Assembly: GCA_964035545.1 (NCBI GenBank)
Contig: OZ037767.1
Coordinates: forward strand, 20,562,628 to 20,626,627
Source of the DNA: Bugula neritina
Lineage: Eukaryota > Bryozoa > Gymnolaemata > Cheilostomatida > Bugulidae
Length of the DNA: 64,000 nucleotides
Reading direction: 5' to 3'
Numbering within the stretch: the first letter of the stretch is position 1; each line of letters begins with the position of its first letter. Below the pieces are notes generated by a model. The model was not told where the DNA came from. It made no database searches and saw nothing but the letters and a program-made list of their open reading frames with translations. The position numbers were made by a program, and so were the translations under genes. Shown here one piece after another: positions 11,244 to 24,170 of the stretch.

Positions 11244-14200
11244 TCATCTAAATGAAGATAGGTCAATATCTGGAATTGTCTGTAGTGTGTGGGTGGAGCC
11301 TGTGTAGGCGGGGTTTGTGTAAGTGGGGTCTGAGTGGATGGAGCCTGTGTAGGCGGGGTTTGTGTAAGTGGGGTCTGAGTGGATGGAGCCTGTGTAGGCG
11401 GGGTTTGTGTAGGTGGGGTCTGAGTAGGTTGAGCCTGTATATGTTGATTCTGTGTAGGCGGAGCCTGTGTAAGTGGACTCTGTGTAGGCGGAGTCTGTGT
11501 AGGCGGGGTCTGTGTAGGCGGAGTCTGTGTAGGCGGGGTCTGTGTAGGCGGAGTCGGTATAGGAGGAGTCTGTATAGGTAGAACCTGTGTAGGCGTGGCT
11601 TACTTGCTGTGAATAGGCATAGCCAGACTGCTGGGAGTACTGACTGTGTGAAGGGGTGGACTGAGAGGTGGGGTCCTGTGTTGGAGGGGGAGGGGGAGGA
11701 GGGGGTGGGGGGCCCTGAGACTGGTGGAGGGTTGTGGGTACTGAGGCAGTAGTTGTTGGCTGTGATTTCGGCAGCATACCCATAGACTGGAGGGCGATTG
11801 TAGCACTGAGAGTCTTGGCCTGTTTCTTGTTACAAGACGCTATACTTGGCTGATAAGCCGTGCCATTCACAACCACCTGAAAGATAGAATGAGTTCCAAG
11901 GAAATAGTGTATTCAACCAAAATTAAACTCTGTATTCCGGGGGGAAGGGAAGGAGGGAAGGTAAACCATTTACTTTCTACTGCCAATAAACACTGATGAA
12001 TAGAGGCAAGACCAGAAAATGTCTAGAACTCTCTAATACCCCTCCTACTCACCTGTATAATGAAGCTCTTTTTGTGTGGTGGTCCACTTTCATGTATTAC
12101 GTTGAAGCATGGGGGGTTCCACTTTCGCTTCGAACAAATCTCCATAAGACTGGACACAGGATGTTTGTCTATTGAAACAACAGATATTAGAGTATATTAT
12201 ATAATACAATGCACCTGTTAGAGTATATTATACAATACAACACAACTGTTAGAGTATATCATACACTAAACCTGTTAAGAGTATATCATACACTAAACCT
12301 GTTAAGAGTATATTATATAACACAATACACCTGTTAAGAGTATATTATATAATACAATACACCTGTTAGAGTATATTATATAATACAACACACCTGTTAG
12401 AGTAAATGTCGCTGCCTTCAAGCCGCTGCCTCCGCCAGTCTTCGGTGTGCTGCGGAGAGCGGATGTCTGGCCATACGTAGCTATGGCAGCGTAAGCATTT
12501 TTTGACCTTTCTTCAGGTGCTGTCAGGCCTGTACAAAAATGATACAGTAACTACAGTAACTATATACTGCTACAGTACCAACTACAGTAACTATATACTG
12601 CTACAGTACCAACTACAGTAACTATATACTGCTACAGTACCAACTACAGTACTCACAACACCATAAGCACATACACAGTACCTTTCCTGGAGGTGTTGAA
12701 GTCAAGAACCAGAGGTTCTGTGTTGCCGTGGTTCTCCTTGCCTAGCCCCTGGCCCTCGTTCCACCCCATCTTCTGAAGTAGGAACTGCCCTATGCCTCCC
12801 TGCACCTTCTTAGCATTGAGGAAGGCGTGCTTCTTCACCCACGCTTGGTGCTTCTTATCCGTGGCGGGCAGCAACTCATCTGGGGTCAGCATTTTGGCCT
12901 CTACTCGGCCGGTGAACGCTCCAGGCAGGTTCTTTGAGTTGGACCATCTGGCTGTCTATTAGTAAACAGAGATGAGTCAATTGATATTAGTAAACAGAGA
13001 TGAGTCAATTGATATTAGTAAACAGAGACGAGTCAGCTGATATTAGTAAAACACATCCCTACAACACATACACAACATCACTTACACCTACAATATACAT
13101 CAACGTAAGTACGTCAGTGTAAGTACGTCAGTGTAAGTACGTCAGTGTAAGTACGTCAGTGTAAGTACGTCAGTGTAAGTAAGTACGTCAGTGTATTTAC
13201 CTGCTTGTCCAAGTCCTCAATGCTGGCTTTTGTCTGGGCATCATTCGGGTTCTTTTTCAGCTTTTTCATCGCCTTTAGTCTTTTAGCAACCAACAGAGAA
13301 ATATCCTACAGTGGAAATAGAAATCGAATATATATCTTACAGTAGAAATATACATTAAATATATATCTTACAGTAGAAATATTCATCAAATAGATTACAT
13401 CTTACAGTGGAACCAAAAACAGATAAGCAACGTTAAAAATATTACATCTAATGCTACGACACCATTCTAACAAAATGGAAACTCGCGACAACTTTCTTAA
13501 AAAAAAAACTCGCACATAAAAAGGCTTAAAGTTTTTTAAAAATAAAACTCAACTATACATTTACAAACAGAAGGGTTACAGCAATCCCATGGGGAAGTCT
13601 TATATTTCCTCCAACCCCAAAGAAAACAAGAAGAGGTCATAACTTACACCAACATCATCCGCATCTTCTGGCGGCTCTTCAAACACTTTCTTAGCGGCCT
13701 GCTCAGGGTTGGGGGCGACCGGCGTCCACTCGTTGGGCTCCTCCTTCCTGTGGTGGGTGCCACTGGACACGGGGAAGGACGACCTCAGCTTTGCCTTCTC
13801 CGCTGGTGTCTGGATGGGAAGCTGCTTAGCATTCTGTAGAGAAAATTTGTTTAGTATGTGAGAGTAATAGTAGTATTAGTACACATTTTACACAGTCTAC
13901 ACAGCTAACAACAGTCTGCTTTTTACTCGGAAATCACCAAAATATAAGTACAAAATATTGTCTGACTGCTGTCTTTGACAGGTATATACAGATATGACAA
14001 GTGTAAACAGATGTGACTAGTGTATACAGGTGTGACTAGTGTGTACAGGTGTGACAGGTATATACAGGTATGACAAGTTACCCGGATGTTCATAACAATG
14101 GCCGCTGCCCGGGACATGGGCTGTATAGAGCTGGTGAGGTCATCTTTCTCGGCAGAACACGGCACATTCAGCACTTCATCGTCTGAGCTTTCATCAGAAT

Positions 14201-17200
14201 CTTTAGCCATCGTGCGGCAGAAGTCTGCATGTAGTATACGGTAGTGTACAGTAGAGTATCAGTAGAGTAGAGTATACAGTAGTATACAGAGTAGAGTATA
14301 CAGAGTAGAGTATACAGTAGTATACAGAGTAGAGTATACAGAGTAGAGTATACAGAGTAGAGTATACAGAGTAGAGTATACAGAGTAGAGTATCAGTAGA
14401 GTAGAGTATACAGTAATATACAGAGTAGAGTATACAGTAGTATACAGAGTAGAGTATACAGTAGTATACAGAGTAGAGTATACAGTAGTATACAGTAATG
14501 TACAGAGTATAGAGTAGTGAATAGAGTAGTGCAGAGTAGAGTAGAGAGTATTATAAAGTAGTAAAAATAGTTAAATCAAGAGCTTTGCGTGTCATAGCAA
14601 GGCTTTAAAAGGATGAATATTCAAAATACTCTAAATTCCTTAAATTCTATGAGAATTGATAAGTAGTTGAACAAGAAGAAGCAGTTAGTAACTAGATAAC
14701 ATCATACTAAACCACTATCATACTAAACCACTACCACACTACACCACTATCATACTAAACCACTACCATACTAAACCACTACCACACTACACCACTATCA
14801 TACTAAACCACTACCACACTAAACCACTACTATACTAAACCACTACCACACTACACCACTATCATACTAAACCACTATCATCACATGACTATCATCACAT
14901 GACTATCATCACATGACTGACCCGTAAGTTCGGTAACAGAAGCCCCGCCCGACTTGATTTGTGCCACGTCCTCTGGAGTGATCCCAGTCGAGTAAATTGA
15001 TTTGCCAGACGCCTGCATCTGCGCCACTCTCTTGCTGCAAAGGAAGTAAAATGCAAGAGTAAATATGACATCTCAACAGACAGGAAGTTGGAGGTGTGGC
15101 CTAGTGAGCTGGGTTGGTGTAATTACACACTTGAGCATACAAGAGCTGAGAGCAGCTGAACCTTACAACATGCTCTGCTCTCTACATAATTGTTACCGAC
15201 TGCATGAGACAACCGGGTGTCTTTCCATGTCAGCCACAACAGTTTGTGAGTTCAGTTTTAGCAAATAATTTATCACTAAACATAGAGACAATGTGAGACA
15301 CCAGATTGTACATACATTGCTATACGCCGCAGTTTCTCTTTGTCAATAAAGAATGGCTGCTCAGAGCTCTCTCGCTGCTGTCTCCTGTCTCTAGACCGAC
15401 TTCTTGACCGTGACCTTCGAGAACTCCTTTTATGACCTCGAGAGTACCTAGAGTGTTTAAAATACCAGCAGACATTGTCAGACGTATCAACATACCAGCA
15501 GATATTGGCAGATTCAAAAGCAAACAAATTGGCAGATAAATATAAATACAGAAAATTAGTTACATGACATACCGATCTCGATCATGATAATCACGTCGAT
15601 CTCTCCGTTTCTCACGATCACTACTGCGATCTCTGTTCCGTCGTTCTGAACTTCTATCCCGCTCGATTCTGCTACTGGAAGATTTCTGCTTCCACACTTC
15701 TTTCTCTTTCTCTGATTTTTCTTTCTCCGATTCTGATTGTTCATTCTTTTTCTATAAAATATTAACTTACTTCATCTAGAGATTCATAACTCCAAGATAA
15801 ATTTAGATCATTGAAAATATTGTATTTCAGGAACTCGGAAAAGATGAATATCAAATAAACCGTTCAAATAGAAAAGTATTGCGAATAGAATATTGCACTG
15901 CCAATAAAAGCCCGGGAGATAAAACAGATTGTCATAACTCTAAACTCGCAATGCACTTCTGGCTATAGTCCTGATATTAGATAGGGTAGGCTACAGGCTT
16001 TGCTAAGATCATACTGCCACCATGGTTGAGGGCGTTTAGATGCGATACAAAACTATGACCAGATGCTTTTCCTGGCACCAATGGCTCTTCAATCCACCAT
16101 AATATGTGTCAAACCAGTATTTCTAAACCTTAGCTTATAGCAAGATTTTAAACTCTGCTCGAAAGATAACAAAACATGGCAATTATAAACTTTCCCAATT
16201 TACCATGATTTAGACATACATTTCCCTTGTTTAAAGCACTACCCCTCCACCACTTGAGTGACGTGCATAGCCCCACCCAACCTACCGGGGAAGGAACATT
16301 GAAAAACTCGGGGTCTAGCTCAGGATCCTCATCTTTCTTAGACTCTTTTTCTGAATCCTCGTCATCTCTAGACTTTCTACTTCTCTTCTCCTTTTTATAT
16401 TTCTTCTCCTTCTTTGACTTCTTCTCCCTCTTTCTCTTGCTACTGTACTCATCTAGTCCCTTGCTCTGCACATCTGTAATAGTAGTTATTCCCAGTCTAG
16501 TAAATTTAAAGTAAATTTAAGTAAAGACCACAGCTGTGGAACTTCATACATTTTTCTATTTGAGACCCTGGCCTAGTAAAACATTAATGATTGCATGTCA
16601 AGCTAATAGAGAAGGCCGGGCTAACAGAGTAGGCCGGGCTAACAGAGTAGGCCGGGCTAACAGAGTAGGCCGTGCTAACAGAGTAGGCCAGGCTAACAGA
16701 GTAGGCCAGGCTAATAGAGTAGGCCGGGCTAACAGAGTAGGCCGAGCTAACAGAGTAGGCTGGGCTAACAAAGTAGGCCAGGCTAACAGAGGACATGACC
16801 AGAAATTCGCTCAGTAAACATGATTACAGATATCATACACTCCAACAAACCATGACGAAACACTTCTCACCTGCATCCTGATCCATCTCCCCCCTAAGTG
16901 ATGGTATTTCCTCATTCATTTCATTCAACTTGTTGCTCGTCTCGACTACCTACACAAATACATCTCACAGTGTGAATTGTATGTCACAGTAGTGTATGTC
17001 ACAGTAGTGTATGTCACAGTAGTGTATGTCACAGTAGTGTATGTCACAGTAGTGTAGTGTATGTCACAGTAGTGTGGTCTAAGTTGTGTAAAGTAAATAA
17101 AAGAGAGATATACATACACCCAACACAGTTGACGAAGCAACATGTAATATTTTACAGAATATATCTATATTGGAAGGAAACAACAAGGCTGGTAACTTCC

Positions 17201-19739
17201 AGTATATTATGTAATCCTATATTTCTGGACTTTCGTATAAAAATTTTCGACTTGATTTTCGAAACAGGGAAACATAAAGTTCACCAATGCATACAGTGCA
17301 GGTAAACTTACATAACCCTGTCTTACCTGCGGGTTGTAAAAATGGGACTAAAGACCATTTCCACGAGATTACACTATGCTGGGTGCATCATGTGACCACC
17401 TCATGTGACCACCTCATCTTTCCAGCAGATCTTTCACCTGGTTGTAGGAGCTTTTAACTGCCAATCATATGACAATACAACTACGTGTCTGCAAGTAGTT
17501 GTATTGTCATCACCATGACAACAGCTAGCCTGAGCACATTGGCCAAGTCAATAAACCCAGGCTAGCCTCAGCCCTTTGCAGAAGCCGTAAGTCCATTGCC
17601 TCGACGGCAATGAACTTACGGCTTCCAGGAAACACCTCACACAGCATCCAGGATGTCACATCTTAGTGGCAAGTGTGACAAGTGTCATGTGACATCCTGC
17701 TGGCAATCTGCGATTGGCTACCGGTGCTCACTAAGCTTTTGATTTTACATAAGTATTACTTTTTTGTTTTTGAGAGTTTATACTGAGTACTCAAAGTGAT
17801 TGAATGGGGAAGTGATCATGCGACCAGTAGACTTGGCTGCCAGAGCCGGAGGTGGATAGACAGGGGGGGGGGGGCACGTGGCAGTTAGGGTAACTCATCT
17901 CCAACTAACATCTCATAAAATTGGAAGCAACCTCATTCGAAAATCAAAATCGTTAGTCTGAAAAGGTGAATCCCGTATTTTTGAGAGTCAAAGGAACGTT
18001 TGGGTAGAATGAAAAACTTAAAACACAATAAATTCTATTTTAGACTTAATTTTTAATAAGTTTCAACTCAATTTCAGTCTTTTATATAAAAGCTAGATTA
18101 GAAAAGCCTGCTAGGTGCAAGAGTATATAGTTTATGTGAGCTTATGAGCTTCAAAACCAAACACTAATTTCTAATTAATGATGCATGTAATGAGAAGATA
18201 AATCTTAGTCATAAAAACACTTGAAATCTAACTCAATTTTTTCAGTGTATGCTAAATACAAAATTCAGGTCTCAAATCTCAACAAATTTTCACCCCATTC
18301 AACCATTACTCGATGACATACATGCAGACATTTTATAACTTCCATTAAAATGTTGGATGTGAGTTACCAGAAGCCAAACATGTGCCCTACTCTTTATTCA
18401 GCTAACATCTAATCGACCTGACTTCAACACTTCGTACCTGCTGATTGCCTTGACTAGTCTTAAACTGTCTGAACAGGTCATCGACAATTCTTTCGGATTC
18501 CGTGGCTGTGCTGAAATGTAAACAAGAATAGTTATATCACGTACTCAGAAGTTACCAGCACACAATACTGGCAAGCTGTATTGTAGCAATACATTCATTG
18601 AAATACTAACGCAGATAGAGTATAACAAGTTGAAAGTGTTGCAATATCATGGGTAAAATGGGGAACATATTATTTATTATAAACCACCTGATATGACACC
18701 AGCTACATCTCATATAACTAAAAGCTTCAGAAATATAAAAAACAACTTTTCTTTTTAGACAGTCTTCACATCTACAGCTGCTCACGATCACACCAGGTAA
18801 GTTCAGTCTACACTATTTAAAAGTCAAGGACACTCAAAGGTAGCATACTTGCTATAGCTCGTGGACGAGGAACTTAGCTGAGCTCCATCACGGGTCGTAT
18901 CAACTTTTCTCCCCTGATCGGCTTCTTTCTGCGCTCTCTGCTTCAGAAGAGCCAACTTCTCCTGTATTAGTTGCTTTGGGTCTCTCTTCTTCAGCCCAAA
19001 GTTCAACACTGCGTAAACAAACTCAGCTTCAGTTCCTCATAACTCAGCTATTGTTTAAAAAAGTTAAGATCTATTGACCTTAATATACATACAGACATGG
19101 ACATTAGAAAGACACATTTTGGGATAGAGAAGCTCAAAAGTGAAGTAAGAAGTATTTTCTATGTGAACTTTTGTCTGCCTACATGGCTGAGCATATTTTA
19201 TGGTGTATAAAAGACCGTATTGTTCAGCTTTCTGCTGACACCCTGAAAGGCAGATGACTTTCACAGGCTCTATAGCACCTTACTGTATTACTCTAAAACT
19301 TTAGATTTAACGACTTTAGGAATCATAGTTACATCTACTGCAGAAATATACTCAGAGATGTAGGAATGAAAATTTTTCACAAAATTTCACGAGATCTCCT
19401 TTTCGGAGGAAAATTTTCATGGGAAGTAGATTCAACAAGCCTTGGGCAAATAAATACAAACATTATATGTAGGAAAAACTTAGAGCCGAGTAGATAAGAA
19501 TGTAATATAGAAAAAAGAAGCTATTTGATTAGTGTATCCTGTTCCAGGAGCTGGAGATTTCTAGAATCAGTCACACAGGTACACAGAAGATATATGATAA
19601 GAATGATAAAGACCAACCTGTTTGCTGACCGTCTCTATCATTTCCATAATCCACCCAACCGTCTTCATCAGCCGACATTGGAACTGTAGGATACGGTGCA
19701 ACTTCCCTTCCGTCAGCATCCACCTCCACAGCTTCAAAT
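11244..19739 (-). CDS. SON: SON (G-patch, double-stranded-RNA-binding splicing co-factor)
   Basis: Minus-strand exons, 5' to 3': 19618-19739, 18849-19008, 18438-18510, 16871-16949, 16286-16473, 15573-15751, 15316-15447, 14922-15034, 14082-14224, 13648-13833, 13201-13305, 12682-12955, 12394-12528, 12053-12168 and 11244-11876. All phases agree, giving about 879 residues. The first exon begins mid-codon, so the start is not seen. Parts in order: an acidic N-region (DEDGWVDYGN, LNFGLKKRDPKQLI); ESERIVDDLFRQFK, resembling the SON N-terminus; a KKEKK-rich stretch; an SR/DR-rich stretch; the conserved ELTDFCR and FPVSSGTHHR blocks; ASIEDLDKQTARWSNSK then LPGAFTG; a G-patch (GQFLLQKMGWNEGQGLGK); and a dsRBD (KHPVSSLMEICSKRKWNPP then VVVNGTAYQPSIASCNKKQA). 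The C-terminus adds a poly-Pro run and Tyr-Thr pentapeptide repeats. SON promotes splicing of weak-site introns in nuclear speckles (known for vertebrates). Confidence 0.9.
11255..11600 (-). repeat. Coding 15-bp repeats in SON C-terminus (Tyr-Thr pentapeptides)
   Basis: The last SON exon ends in about 20 pentapeptides of the form (A/S/T)YT(D/E/G/N)(P/S), such as AYTDPAYTDSAYTDP. It also has a longer unit built around TGSIHSDPTYTNPAY, repeated three times. On the plus strand the DNA reads as GTGTAGGCGGGGTCT-like units. Vertebrate SON also has tandem repeats, but I do not recall this sequence among them, so a lineage-specific expansion is likely. Confidence 0.85.
12187..12404. repeat. SON intron minisatellite duplicating exon end and splice donor
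   Basis: About seven imperfect units of about 30 bp. On the minus strand each contains TACTCTAACAG|GTG followed by an AT-rich spacer (TATTATATAATA). The real donor of exon 12394-12528 is the unit nearest the exon. The others are copies carrying the last exon bases and a GT donor, some mutated. Confidence 0.85.
12541..12657. repeat. 31-bp tandem repeat in SON intron
   Basis: Units of TACAGTACCAACTACAGTAA plus CTATATACTGC. On the minus strand each unit contains GTACTGT, the same heptamer that starts this intron at the donor of exon 12682-12955. Confidence 0.85.
12958..13046. repeat. 28-bp tandem repeat next to the G-patch exon acceptor
   Basis: About three units containing AGTAAACAGAGATGAGTCAA. 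On the minus strand each gives CTCTGTTTACTAATA, nearly the same as the real acceptor tract CTCTGTTTACTAATAG in front of exon 12682-12955. Confidence 0.85.
13102..13192. repeat. 14-bp tandem repeat GTAAGTACGTCAGT
   Basis: About six near-perfect head-to-tail units end roughly 10 bp from the donor side of SON exon 13201-13305. Confidence 0.9.
13296..13412. repeat. Repeat duplicating the acceptor of SON exon 13201-13305
   Basis: On the minus strand, units reading TTTCTACTGTAAGATAT recur about every 45 bp. The true junction is TTTCCACTGTAG|GATATTTC. The copies therefore keep the acceptor tract and exon start, but most read AAG instead of AGG at the junction. Confidence 0.7.
13975..14082. repeat. 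Tandem repeat abutting a SON splice donor
   Basis: Four to five units of about 18-20 bp (GTGTATACAGGTGTGACTA type) run up to the donor of SON exon 14082-14224. Confidence 0.75.
14225..14560. repeat. GTAGAGTATACA-type minisatellite in SON intron
   Basis: About 330 bp of imperfect AGTAGAGTATACAG units start right beside the acceptor side of exon 14082-14224. No ORF is present. Confidence 0.9.
14700..14921. repeat. ACCACTA/CATACTAA minisatellite up to a SON donor
   Basis: Units like CATACTAAACCACTACCA are followed by three ATCATCACATGACT units. The last of these touches the donor of SON exon 14922-15034. Confidence 0.9.
16600..16793. repeat. 18-bp tandem repeat in SON intron
   Basis: About ten units of AGTAGGCCGGGCTAACAG with single-base variants. 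They create open frames on both strands (ANRVGR and AYSVSP repeats) that I treat as artefacts. Confidence 0.95.
16976..17073. repeat. 15-bp tandem repeat near a SON acceptor
   Basis: About six units of TGTATGTCACAGTAG, 27 bp from the acceptor side of exon 16871-16949. Confidence 0.9.
17469..17699. other. Cluster of four consecutive hairpins in a SON intron
   Basis: Hairpins with different sequences: 17469-17484 pairs with 17495-17510 (16 bp, perfect); 17524-17532 with 17558-17566 (9 bp, GCTAGCCTG); 17581-17600 with 17606-17625 (20 bp, one mismatch); 17649-17660 with 17688-17699 (12 bp, CAGGATGTCACA). Their tight spacing within 230 bp suggests a structured or foldback element. I recognise no family. 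Confidence 0.75.
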
Positions 19740-20960
19740 CTATAAGAGTGTGAATTATATAAATACTATGATACCGAGCATTGTACAGCCTTATCAGAAT
19801 TTATAAAGTAAGTTAAACTGGTTTTAGTTAGAAGCAATTTCCACACACTTGCAAGAATTGTAAATTACATCATTAGGTTCACATCATTGTCATAAATTGT
19901 ATTATGATTATTCATCGTGATTTATTCATTGTGTTAAAATAGCACTCTGTTTAAGTCACATTGATTTAAGTATTCCTTAGCTTGACTAAGCAGACTTCCC
20001 AATGTATTTATTTGGCTTGACTTGTTGACATGATTTTAAAACATTTACATAAAAGTTCCTTAAACTCTGAGTGATTCAGCATTCAGAATTACAAAGTTTG
20101 ATCCTAACACAACTAATACTGAACTAAATTGTGCTTCAAATGTATTATTGTAATTGATCAGCGCCATTCCTTTTAATCAACTACTAAAAGTATTGATTAG
20201 GTTTAAAGACTTGCAAAACATTGTTTAACCCACCACCATGACTTGAGTTGCTTGAGCTTGCTTTGCTAGTAGAATAGTTCACAAAGGAAATTCTCAACTA
20301 CTTATGATTTGACTGTTTTAGCATAGTCACAAACATAGTCACAAAATTAGGTAATCTTATAAACAGTGTTTATAAGATTACCTAATTTTGTGACTATGTT
20401 TTTGTTTAAACAACTCAATAGTTTAGATAGTCAAAACGTAATGACTACTCGACCTAAAATTAATTTATAATATAAATATTGCCTATTGGCTATTGCCATT
20501 GGGCTTTGCCTTCAGCTTGATCATGATGATGATGGTCATGGTAATATTTATATTTATATTCATAATGAATGATTCACAAATTAAATGACAATCATGATTA
20601 TGATGATAATCATAAAATTATTATGATCGTGATGATAAACCAATGTGAATATTAATATCACAATGACAATCATATTCATAATGGTAATATTATTATTAAA
20701 TTTAATCATGAATCACGATCATGATGATGATCATGATGATCATCATCATCATGGTGTTCATAATATTATAAAGATTTTGAACTTACATGTTTTCCATATC
20801 TATATAACTTATTAATTATATTGAAAGGGGCCAGTTTTGAAGTTTAGTGACAATCAAAAGATATTCTAATTCACCACACCATCCATCACAAATGATGTTT
20901 AAAAAATGCGTACTTATAGCGTTCGTTTCAAGTAAATTACAAGTCGACTTTACAATCAAA
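19740..20960. other. Non-coding stretch upstream of visible SON exons
   Basis: AT-rich. It contains a perfect hairpin (listed separately) and, at about 20510-20760, a degenerate ATGATGATCATG-rich patch. The first SON exon and promoter probably lie here or further right, but no exon could be assigned. Confidence 0.4.
20331..20401. other. Perfect 34-bp-arm hairpin
   Basis: Bases 20331-20364 are the exact reverse complement of 20368-20401, with a 3-nt loop (AGT). The arms start AAACATAGTCACAAAATTAG. The ten bases GCATAGTCAC just before may be a partial repeat of the arm start. Perfect pairing suggests recent origin or active maintenance. It could be a foldback insertion or a small-RNA precursor; nothing decides between them. 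Confidence 0.85.
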
Positions 20961-20964
20961 TCCA

Positions 20965-21183
20965 ATGCGAAAACCGTCAGTAGCCAAGTTTTGTAATGTT
21001 GACGTACTTTTATTACTGCAGGTGAAACCTATGGATTTTAATATTTTGTTAAAAAAATTACCTAACTCCCAATTGTGCGTTACAAATAAATATGTTTTTT
21101 TAGAGGAAATAACTCCTTATACTTATGCTCCTCCGCAGGATTACAGATTTGGCATTACAGAATCCTATACTAATGCATATTAG
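20965..21183 (+). other. Segment X: short ORF shared with 39.8-39.95 kb
   Basis: A 72-codon plus-strand ORF ends FLEEITPYTYAPPQDYRFG followed by ITESYTNAY. A diverged, disrupted relative is found around 39858-39950. It is one block of the segmental duplication described with the orphan gene. The function is unknown and it may not be coding. Confidence 0.3.
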
Positions 21184-21685
21184 TATTAACTATTATGTAT
21201 GCAGTATGTATTGTAAAAATTTGCAAAAACATCATAACTATATTTACTTCTGTGTAGATTATTACATTTGTGTGCTTGATATTTAATACACTTGACACTA
21301 CCAGCAAAAGTGACTTTATTATTTCAATAACAATCCCAGTGTTTTCACTTGCAGCAGGAAAAAATTCACCATATCACATGCAATCAATGCTGCTATACCA
21401 ATTGCTTTATAAATTATGTCAAAACATTATTTCAATTAGCATGCTATACGACATAATATTTATAGTTTATTTCAATAAACATGCAATATCCAACAGATCA
21501 GGAGACTCTGGATATACATACATATATTCAAGTTACTACTAGCTGTAGTTTTTATCTCAGAGACATATACGTAGGTTGTTTGGTGATAAAAACATATACA
21601 TATATACATTATATGTGTAATTACAGTAATAAACAAATGCAGAACTATAATAGATTAAAAAGAACATAAGTTAATAGTTGATGTT

Positions 21686-23013
<1,328 letters not shown>

Positions 23014-23197
23014 TCTATGAATATTGATCCAATGATATATCCGAGAACAGAAATAGTATAGTATACAGCTTGCTTTACCAAGAGATAGATGCAGAGTGAA
23101 CTTTTGGTCATTTTGATTGTTGAACTATTCGCAAGACGCAACGTATCATTCAAATTTGTTTATTGTTGACATCATGCAATTATATATATATACATAG

Positions 23198-23212
23198 ATA
23201 TGTCCACAGATT

Positions 23213-23290
<78 letters not shown>

Positions 23291-23330
23291 CCTATATGTG
23301 TGCGTGCGTGTGTGTGTGCGTGCGTGTGTG
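23198..23330. repeat. (TA)n then TAGGCCTATATG(TG)n microsatellite, copy 2
   Basis: It has the same left flank, GTCCACAGATTGAGATATA, as the first. It then has about 80 bp of TA, a TAGGCCTA core and a TGTGTGCGTG tail. Confidence 0.95.
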
Positions 23331-24170
23331 TGTATTGCATTTCTTCATCTGTCAATACATGGAATTGAGGCAAACATAAAGTTATAGTTACAATCAAATT
23401 AATAGTAAACTTTAGAAAACACTTGGCGGTTGAGAAAACTTAATGAAATAATTTATATTTTGTAGAATAATAATATAAAATACAGGTTAACTAATGAATA
23501 TAAACATAACATAGTATTGTAAAGTAATAATATATCATAAAGTAGTATAAAGAGTAAGTACAGTACCATGTAAATGAGACAGAAAGTACAAAACTTAAAA
23601 ATGCTAATTTGTTAGCAGATAGCCTTGCAATAGAACATTATAATAGTAAATTATAGTAGATAAAACTATCCAATCAGAAGTGTTGATACATGCAGAGCAT
23701 AATATGAATTCAACTAATAAATGGGCACACAATTGTCATCTTAGTAAATATTTGACTTGGACTGCACTAAGTTCACTTGAGCCCTTATAATATCTATTCA
23801 TTTTATTGGGTCAATATAAAACAGAACAGGATTACTAACTATACATGTTGATATTCAACATTCAACATTTCCACAATGATTCTACTAAATTTCTCAGCAA
23901 TAAAAGTTTTGTTAACTCTCTTAATGAGTGCAAGAGTTACTTAACGTTCATCTGTAAAGTGACTAACGGAGAACAGACGACTGACGGACAGGATAAACCG
24001 AATCTCTTTTATCACCTTCTGGTTTATTATATCCAGACTGTGATAACTCTGCTTTCCACCAGGCTGCAAACTCCCAACCTCACGCATCATTCACATATAA
24101 TGATGCAGATAGAGCAAAGTGTGCAAACCTGCTTTGCAAGTCAGAACTAACGTGCCATCTGACGCAGTTC

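Noticed and set aside
11252-11581. Plus-strand Cys/Arg-rich repeat ORF (LCRRGLCKW)
   Set aside because: It is antisense to the SON pentapeptide repeats. The minus-strand frame continues the dsRBD.
15065-15268. 67-codon plus-strand ORF in a SON intron
   Set aside because: It is short, with no motif and no splice support.
16227-16817. Ser/Phe-rich ORF antisense to SON and Arg-Val-Gly repeat ORF
   Set aside because: The first is the antisense of the Lys/Glu-rich SON exon. The second reads through the 18-bp tandem repeat.
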